DNA from: Candidatus Zixiibacteriota bacterium | GTDB taxonomy: Bacteria > Zixibacteria > MSB-5A5 > GN15 > JAAZOE01 | Assembly: GCA_030588275.1 (NCBI GenBank) | Contig: JAUUYJ010000013.1 | Location: forward strand, 1-18,593 | Length of the DNA stretch: 18,593 nt | Reading direction: 5' to 3' | Shown here: positions 14,759 through 18,593 of the stretch, piece after piece | Position numbering within the stretch: the stretch's first letter is position 1 | Layout: every line of letters starts with the position of its first letter | Made by a program: the position numbers and the translations under genes | Notes under the pieces: generated by a model | What the model saw: the letters and a program-made list of their open reading frames with translations, nothing else | What the model was told of the DNA's origin: nothing | Database searches by the model: none

Positions 14759-14974
14759 TCATCGGAGGGAATGTTGTTTATGCTTGGCTTTGGTTTTATC
14801 AATCAGCTTATCTACGGCCAGGTCGAATGAGCGTCGGGAATGTAAGCGGCCATTCGATTTGAGATACAACGCACAATCGGCCATATATCCAAAGCAGTCA
14901 AGCGCCCCGGCCAGATAACAGCAGTTTTTAGAGGCGCATTGTTCATTTTTTTCAATATTCTGAGTACGCTTCAT
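14759..14974 (-). CDS. Small Cys-rich protein of unknown function
   Basis: This 71-residue ORF carries five cysteines in its first half (positions 13, 18, 19, 27, 34, spacing C-x4-CC-x7-C-x6-C) in CASKNCCYLAGALDCFGYM and ADCALYLKSNG. A basic helical tail ends with DLAVDKLIDKTKAKHKQHS. Such spacing suggests a small metal-binding (Zn or Fe-S) or disulfide-linked domain, but I recognise no family. There is no signal peptide and no visible Shine-Dalgarno. A sigma-28-like element ends only about eight bases before the ATG, so if used the mRNA would be essentially leaderless. It is the first minus-strand ORF upstream of the flgF operon and separated from it by the sigma-54 promoter. Composition looks protein-like, yet a chance ORF is not excluded. 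Confidence 0.55.
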   Translation of the reverse strand: MKRTQNIEKNEQCASKNCCYLAGALDCFGYMADCALYLKSNGRLHSRRSFDLAVDKLIDKTKAKHKQHSLR

Positions 14975-14981
14975 ATCTGAC

Positions 14982-15008
14982 TTATCGGTCTCTAATCCAA
15001 TGAATTAA
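14982..15008 (-). promoter_or_regulatory. Sigma-28-like promoter before the Cys-rich ORF
   Basis: TTAA (15005-15008), 15 bases, then ACCGATAA (14982-14989) on the minus strand. The last six bases of the -10 fit the FliA consensus well. Spacing and -35 form equal the candidates before the flagellin and the glycosyltransferase. The predicted start falls at or within two bases of the ATG at 14974. Confidence 0.45.
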
Positions 15009-15290
15009 GCAGTTATTCAAAATCAGGATATATATTGGCAACCGTGCCTGATTCAATCCGAAAGTTACTAATCGGCAACGATTTGCAACCTGCAACATGG
15101 CCGTTTGGCCAAAATAGCTATTGGCAAAACTTAAATCATATATTATATTTTCCACGCAGTCAAATTATCCTCTTGACTAAGAGGCTCTTACATGATTTGA
15201 CCGAAGTCGATAGATAAATAAACCACCAGCTTTTGTTTTCTGCATAGATTTTGCTTAATCGTAGTTAGATTGGAACATCTATTTGCCGCC
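15009..15290. other. AT-rich intergenic region with short inverted and direct repeats, no gene
   Basis: This divergent intergenic stretch should carry the promoter of the plus-strand gene. It contains three GCAAC copies (15075-15079, 15085-15089, 15092-15096), a TGGCC/GGCCA inverted repeat near 15098-15111, and a perfect 6-bp hairpin CCTCTT-GACT-AAGAGG (15169-15184). TTGAC-like hexamers occur around 15173 and 15198 but without a convincing -10 at normal spacing. FCB promoters often diverge from the E. coli consensus. A 60-codon plus-strand frame here (15035-15217) shows no protein-like features and is not called. Confidence 0.4.
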
Positions 15291-16562
15291 ATGAAATATA
15301 CTGTCCTCACATTTATTGCGCTATACCTCCTGCTCCCCTCTATAGGAACGGCTCAGTTTGCCAAAAGCGATTCTGATACCCTTTGGATAGATTCGATAAC
15401 GACTCATTCCGGACAGAAATCTGTCATGGAGATAAATTTTGCCAACGCCGACACCCTCAAGGCGATTGATCTGCTTCTTGATTACGGTAACCCAGAACTA
15501 TTGATTGATTCGATCTCATTCATCGGGAGTCGGGTTCCGGATATTTTTCTCAAAATTGCGACAATCGATAGTAATCTGGCGCAAGTTCATATCGGTGCGA
15601 TTAATTTTAATGATGAATATATTGCTCCGGGACAAGGCCTTTTTGCCCGGATATTCCTCTCCGTTCCGGATGAATTCCCAACCCAGGTCCTGCCGTTTGA
15701 TACCACTTTTATTCAGACTGGTGCTTTGGTTTTTGCCAATAATAATCATGAAACCTATATCCCGATATTTGCCCAGGGTTATCTCGACAACAGTTTTGCA
15801 CCGGCAGTAACCGATTCCGCCTGGGTTGATGATATTACCGTTTTTTCCGGCCAGGATTTTGACCTGCCCCTTTATTATCACAATCAATACCCGGTTAGCA
15901 CAATAAAGATTCCGTTAAAATATCCGTCAGATAATATCGTCATTGATTCAATTACAACGACCGGATTACGAGGTGACATCGCGGTAATAACAAATTACGA
16001 CTTCAATGATACTGAGAAAAAATTACTCATAACTCTGAATTTTACCGAGCAGGAAAAATTATTGGCCGGAAGTGGTCCCCTGGTTCGCCTTCATTTTTCC
16101 GTTTTGCCGGGCGGATCGACATTAACGACGGCACTGGATACAACAATTTATAGTGGGACCGACTTTTATGTCCAGCTGGACAAACTGTTTGGATTTATCA
16201 AAGCATATCCCAAATTTGTGCCCGGTAAGATAATAATTGATATCGCCACCGACGCTGATGATCAACAATCAGAAACTCTCCCCCGCGCCTATGCTTTGGA
16301 TCAAAACCGACCCAATCCGTTTAATCCGACGACGACAATCTCATTTGCCTTGCCAACCTCAAGCGTTGTGCACCTCGAAGTTTACAATATTTTAGGGCAG
16401 AGAGTCCGGAGCCTGGTAAATCATAAATTGCCGGCCGGTGAGCATCAGATCGAATTTGATGGACGGGATGAAAACCGACAATCGCTCGCTTCCGGCGTGT
16501 ATTTCTATCGTATCTCAGCTGAAGATTTCCATCAGTACCGCAAAATGATCCTGTTAAAATAA
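15291..16562 (+). CDS. Exported protein with two cohesin-like domains and a type IX-type sorting domain
   Basis: This 423-residue protein is the only plus-strand gene. ATG 15291 gives a clean signal peptide (MKYTVLTFIALYLLLPSIGT, cleaved near AQ); an upstream TTG at 15270 would only add seven residues in front of it. Two tandem beta-sandwich units of about 130 residues follow. The first begins SDTLWIDSITTHSGQKSVME, the second SAWVDDITVFSGQDFDLPLY, each with a DSI(S/T) strand and a GLFARIFLSV / GPLVRLHFSV strand, as in cohesin-like domains. The last about 85 residues (QNRPNPFNPTTTISFALP, YNILGQRVRSLV, LASGVYFYRISAEDF, KMILLK) are the Por/type IX C-terminal sorting domain with FlgD-Ig-like fold. 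It is probably secreted or surface-attached. It converges with fliJ on a shared terminator and has no visible flagellar link. Function unknown. Confidence 0.88.
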   Translation: MKYTVLTFIALYLLLPSIGTAQFAKSDSDTLWIDSITTHSGQKSVMEINFANADTLKAIDLLLDYGNPELLIDSISFIGSRVPDIFLKIATIDSNLAQVHIGAINFNDEYIAPGQGLFARIFLSVPDEFPTQVLPFDTTFIQTGALVFANNNHETYIPIFAQGYLDNSFAPAVTDSAWVDDITVFSGQDFDLPLYYHNQYPVSTIKIPLKYPSDNIVIDSITTTGLRGDIAVITNYDFNDTEKKLLITLNFTEQEKLLAGSGPLVRLHFSVLPGGSTLTTALDTTIYSGTDFYVQLDKLFGFIKAYPKFVPGKIIIDIATDADDQQSETLPRAYALDQNRPNPFNPTTTISFALPTSSVVHLEVYNILGQRVRSLVNHKLPAGEHQIEFDGRDENRQSLASGVYFYRISAEDFHQYRKMILLK

Positions 16563-16576
16563 AAACTAACAATCAG

Positions 16577-16606
16577 CAAAAAGCCCCGGCAAGCCGGGGC
16601 TTTTTT
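16577..16606. terminator. Bidirectional intrinsic terminator
   Basis: The arms GCCCCGGC (16583-16590) and GCCGGGGC (16593-16600) form a strong GC hairpin flanked by A6 on the left and T6 on the right. It therefore works in both directions, ending the plus-strand sorting-domain gene (stop 16562) and the minus-strand fliJ (stop 16628). Confidence 0.93.
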
Positions 16607-16627
16607 ATTGATAGGAGGTAGAGAAGG

Positions 16628-17071
16628 TTATCTGTTTTGAACAAAAAGTTTTGTACCGGTTTCATCATTCTCCTTCTGTTCCAGAAGGTCTAAGTCCCGG
16701 TTAAATTTCTTGTGATGACGTTCTTTTAATTTTTCATACATTTTGCGATTACGCGCCGCTTCAATAAGAAGCTCCCTTTTTTTATCTGCCTCCCGATCAA
16801 TCACCTTTAACGCTTCGATACCGGCCATTTCCAATTTTGTTAACTTCAAAAAATATCGAGAATATCCACCTAACCGTTGCGGTTGGATTGTGCCAAGCAA
16901 TTCCTTCTTCTCCTTATTCTGCCAATCGACCCGACTAATTCTAATATCTCCGATATCATCCTCTTGCTTTTTTCTGATCCCCATTATTTTGGCCAAATCC
17001 CTTTGCTTCTCTTTTTCCTGATGGCGCCGGAACGTGAGAATTTTATCAAATTTAAATTTGAACTTTTTCAT
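16628..17071 (-). CDS. fliJ: FliJ, flagellar export protein
   Basis: FliJ is the coiled-coil stalk that inserts into the FliI hexamer and links it to FlhA; it also cycles export chaperones. The 147-residue length and composition fit. It starts MKKFKFKFDKILTFRRHQEK, the usual F.F.(L/I)..LL..R opening of FliJ, and continues as an almost unbroken charged coiled coil to about residue 135. Proline occurs only once, near the middle. The ATG overlaps the last 20 bases of fliI, with only a weak ribosome-binding site, so it is translationally coupled. It is the last gene of the fliH-fliI-fliJ unit. Called from opening motif, coiled coil and position. Confidence 0.9.
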   Translation of the reverse strand: MKKFKFKFDKILTFRRHQEKEKQRDLAKIMGIRKKQEDDIGDIRISRVDWQNKEKKELLGTIQPQRLGGYSRYFLKLTKLEMAGIEALKVIDREADKKRELLIEAARNRKMYEKLKERHHKKFNRDLDLLEQKENDETGTKLFVQNR

Positions 17072-18404
17072 CTACCTGTGCCGCACCTTGTGTGATCTGC
17101 GTTAAGGACGGCATCTTAGCTATCGCCTCACGCGAATCCCCCTTCTCACCAAGCTCCTGTTTGAGGAACTCGTTGATATTTTCGATACAATCAATCGAAT
17201 GATCGATCTTCTCTGAAGAGCCCTTGACATAGGCTCCGATATTAATCAAGTCCTCCGCCTCCCGATACACAGCCATTAACTCCCTGATTTTTCCCGCCGC
17301 CTCTTTATGTTCTTGATCGGCCACCTCAACCATCAAGCGACTGACCGATTCGAGCACATCAACCGCCGGGTAATGATTGCGCGCCGCTAATTGGCGCGAG
17401 AGGATCACATGCCCGTCCAAAACTGAACGGACCGCATCGGAAATCGGCTCGTTAAAATCATCCCCCTCAACTAGAACGGTATATAATCCGGTGATTGAAC
17501 CGATCTCTCCATGACCGGAGCGCTCCAGAATTTTTGGAAGCATGGCAAAAACTGATGGCGGATAACCTTTAGTCGCCGGTGGTTCACCCACTGCCAGGCC
17601 AATCTCCCTCTGCGCCATAGCGACTCGCGTTAAAGAATCGACCAACAGCATAACATCTTTTCCCTGATCACGGTAATACTCGGCAATCGTTGTCGCCGTT
17701 AAGATACCTTTTAGTCGAATCAATGCTGGCTCGTCGGATGTCACCGCAATGACAATTGATTTTTTGAGCCCCTCTTCTCCAAGATCTTTCTCGATAAACT
17801 CTTTTACTTCCCGGCTACGTTCTCCAATCAGCCCAATGACTGTCACGTCAGCCGTAGTCCCCTGTGCAATCATCCCCATCATGACCGATTTCCCCACTCC
17901 AGAACCGGCAAAAATTCCAAGCCTTTGTCCTTTGCCACAGGTAATCATCGTATCAATCGCCCGGATGCCGGTAAAAAGTGGCTCGGTTATGCGCTGTCTT
18001 TTTAAGGCTGGTGGTGGGTTAGCATATAGAGATCGGTAGGAACTACTGATAAGCGGCCCCTTACCATCAATCGGTTCTCCCAGTCCGTTAATGACGCGCC
18101 CCAACAAATGGTCTCCTACCGGGACGCGAAGTTTTTCACCGGTACTGGTCACAATTGAGCCGGGAGTTATTCCATCGATTGAACCCAGCGGCATCAAAAA
18201 TATTGTGTTCTCTCGAAAACCAACCACTTCGGCGGTGACGCTGAATTTTGACTCAGCCGATTCGATACGACACAAAGAACCAACCGGAACTGCCGGACCT
18301 CGCGATTCGACAACCAATCCAGCGACCCGACTTACCACACCAAACTGTTTCACCAGATTAAGGTTATCGATGCGATTTAAGAGATAATCGTATTCAGGCT
18401 TCAT
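17052..18404 (-). CDS. fliI: FliI, flagellar type III export ATPase
   Basis: FliI is the F1-beta-like ATPase that energises flagellar protein export at the cytoplasmic face. The 450-residue protein has an N-terminal beta-barrel (about 20-95) and GRVINGLGEPIDGKGPL (102-118). The Walker A is AGSGVGKS (166-173, Lys172), the catalytic Glu195 lies in GLIGERSREV, and the Walker B is VMLLVDS (Asp256). The type III ATPase hallmark AQREIGLAVGEPPATKGYPPS starts at about 264, and GLYTVLVEGDDFNEPISD follows. All catalytic residues are present, so it should be active. The ATG overlaps the end of fliH by 11 bases, and its own end overlaps fliJ by 20. Distinguished from F-type ATP synthase by the GEPPATKGYPPS motif and context. 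Confidence 0.97.
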   Translation of the reverse strand: MKPEYDYLLNRIDNLNLVKQFGVVSRVAGLVVESRGPAVPVGSLCRIESAESKFSVTAEVVGFRENTIFLMPLGSIDGITPGSIVTSTGEKLRVPVGDHLLGRVINGLGEPIDGKGPLISSSYRSLYANPPPALKRQRITEPLFTGIRAIDTMITCGKGQRLGIFAGSGVGKSVMMGMIAQGTTADVTVIGLIGERSREVKEFIEKDLGEEGLKKSIVIAVTSDEPALIRLKGILTATTIAEYYRDQGKDVMLLVDSLTRVAMAQREIGLAVGEPPATKGYPPSVFAMLPKILERSGHGEIGSITGLYTVLVEGDDFNEPISDAVRSVLDGHVILSRQLAARNHYPAVDVLESVSRLMVEVADQEHKEAAGKIRELMAVYREAEDLINIGAYVKGSSEKIDHSIDCIENINEFLKQELGEKGDSREAIAKMPSLTQITQGAAQVDEKVQI

Positions 18405-18593
18405 CGGTTATCCCATCGCCGATCGCCTGCTTGATAACATCATACATAGACTCTAACCGAGCGTCAATATCTCCCGAAGCTGTTTCGATAAAACATCCGC
18501 CAACCCGCACTCGTGGATCAGCCTCAATTACCAGCTCTTTTATGGCGGTATTACTCCCCTGAAAACGATCTATATTCAACTCCAACTCAGGGA
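18394..18593 (-). CDS. fliH: FliH, export ATPase regulator (C-terminal fragment)
   Basis: Only the last 65 or so residues are in the window; the gene continues past the right edge with no start visible. The fragment reads PELELNIDRFQGSNTAIK, then ELVIEADPRVRVGGCFIETASGDIDARLESMYDVIKQAI. The block DPRV..GGC.IET..G.IDAR is the signature of the FliH/YscL/V-ATPase E-subunit C-terminal domain, which binds the FliI N-terminus and restrains the ATPase. The 11-base overlap with fliI confirms the order fliH-fliI-fliJ. Confidence 0.92.
   Translation of the reverse strand, partial: PELELNIDRFQGSNTAIKELVIEADPRVRVGGCFIETASGDIDARLESMYDVIKQAIGDGITDEA

Noticed and set aside
15035..15217. 60-codon plus-strand open frame in the intergenic region
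   Set aside because: No Shine-Dalgarno, unremarkable composition, crosses several inverted repeats and does not resemble a protein.
1..18593. tRNA, rRNA, CRISPR array, insertion sequence or phage genes
   Set aside because: No such structures, direct-repeat arrays, transposase motifs or terminal inverted repeats were seen. The window is a continuous flagellar locus plus one exported-protein gene.

Overview
The window is a flagellar gene cluster from a diderm (outer-membrane) bacterium, with almost every gene on the minus strand. P-ring (FlgI), L-ring (FlgH) and P-ring chaperone (FlgA) genes imply an outer membrane. The single plus-strand gene encodes an exported protein ending in a type IX-type (Por) C-terminal sorting domain, which is characteristic of the FCB superphylum. 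A flagellated FCB lineage with moderate GC, for example a Zixibacteria-like candidate phylum, fits best. That placement is inference and is not proven by the window.

Layout from right to left along the minus strand. (1) 18593-16628: the end of fliH, then fliI and fliJ, the overlapping export-ATPase genes. They are closed by a strong bidirectional terminator at 16577-16606 shared with the convergent plus-strand gene 15291-16562. (2) 15290-14565: a divergent control region. It contains a 71-codon Cys-rich ORF with a sigma-28-like promoter, followed by a well-formed sigma-54 promoter. (3) 14564-4722: a compact, probably single operon flgF-flgG-flgA-flgH-flgI-flgJ(SLT)-flgN-flgK-csrA-small ORF-flgL-fliW. 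It covers the distal rod, P/L rings, rod-cap/muramidase, hook-filament junction with its chaperone, and the CsrA/FliW post-transcriptional switch. (4) 4593-1909: a large TPR-GT2-TPR glycosyltransferase, a candidate flagellin glycosyltransferase. (5) 1640-1: a large flagellin, truncated by the window edge.

The regulatory picture is the most interesting part. Three promoter-like elements share exactly the form TTAA-N15-(G/A)CCGAT. They lie before the flagellin, the glycosyltransferase and the Cys-rich ORF, and look like a FliA/sigma-28 late class. The flgF operon starts from a sigma-54-type -24/-12 element. The flagellin has a long leader with four GGA motifs, two of them presented in small hairpin loops and one in the Shine-Dalgarno. 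The csrA gene has a GGA-loop hairpin exactly at its own ribosome-binding site. With csrA, fliW and flagellin all in one locus, this suggests a flagellin-FliW-CsrA homeostasis circuit of the type known from Bacillus, plus possible CsrA autoregulation.

Possible new parts are a 58-aa basic protein coupled to csrA, a 71-aa Cys-rich protein under a late-type promoter, a possible 32-codon leader ORF in front of the flagellin, an FlgH without a lipobox cysteine, and an FlgJ carrying a lytic-transglycosylase domain. I saw no tRNA, rRNA, CRISPR, insertion sequence or origin.
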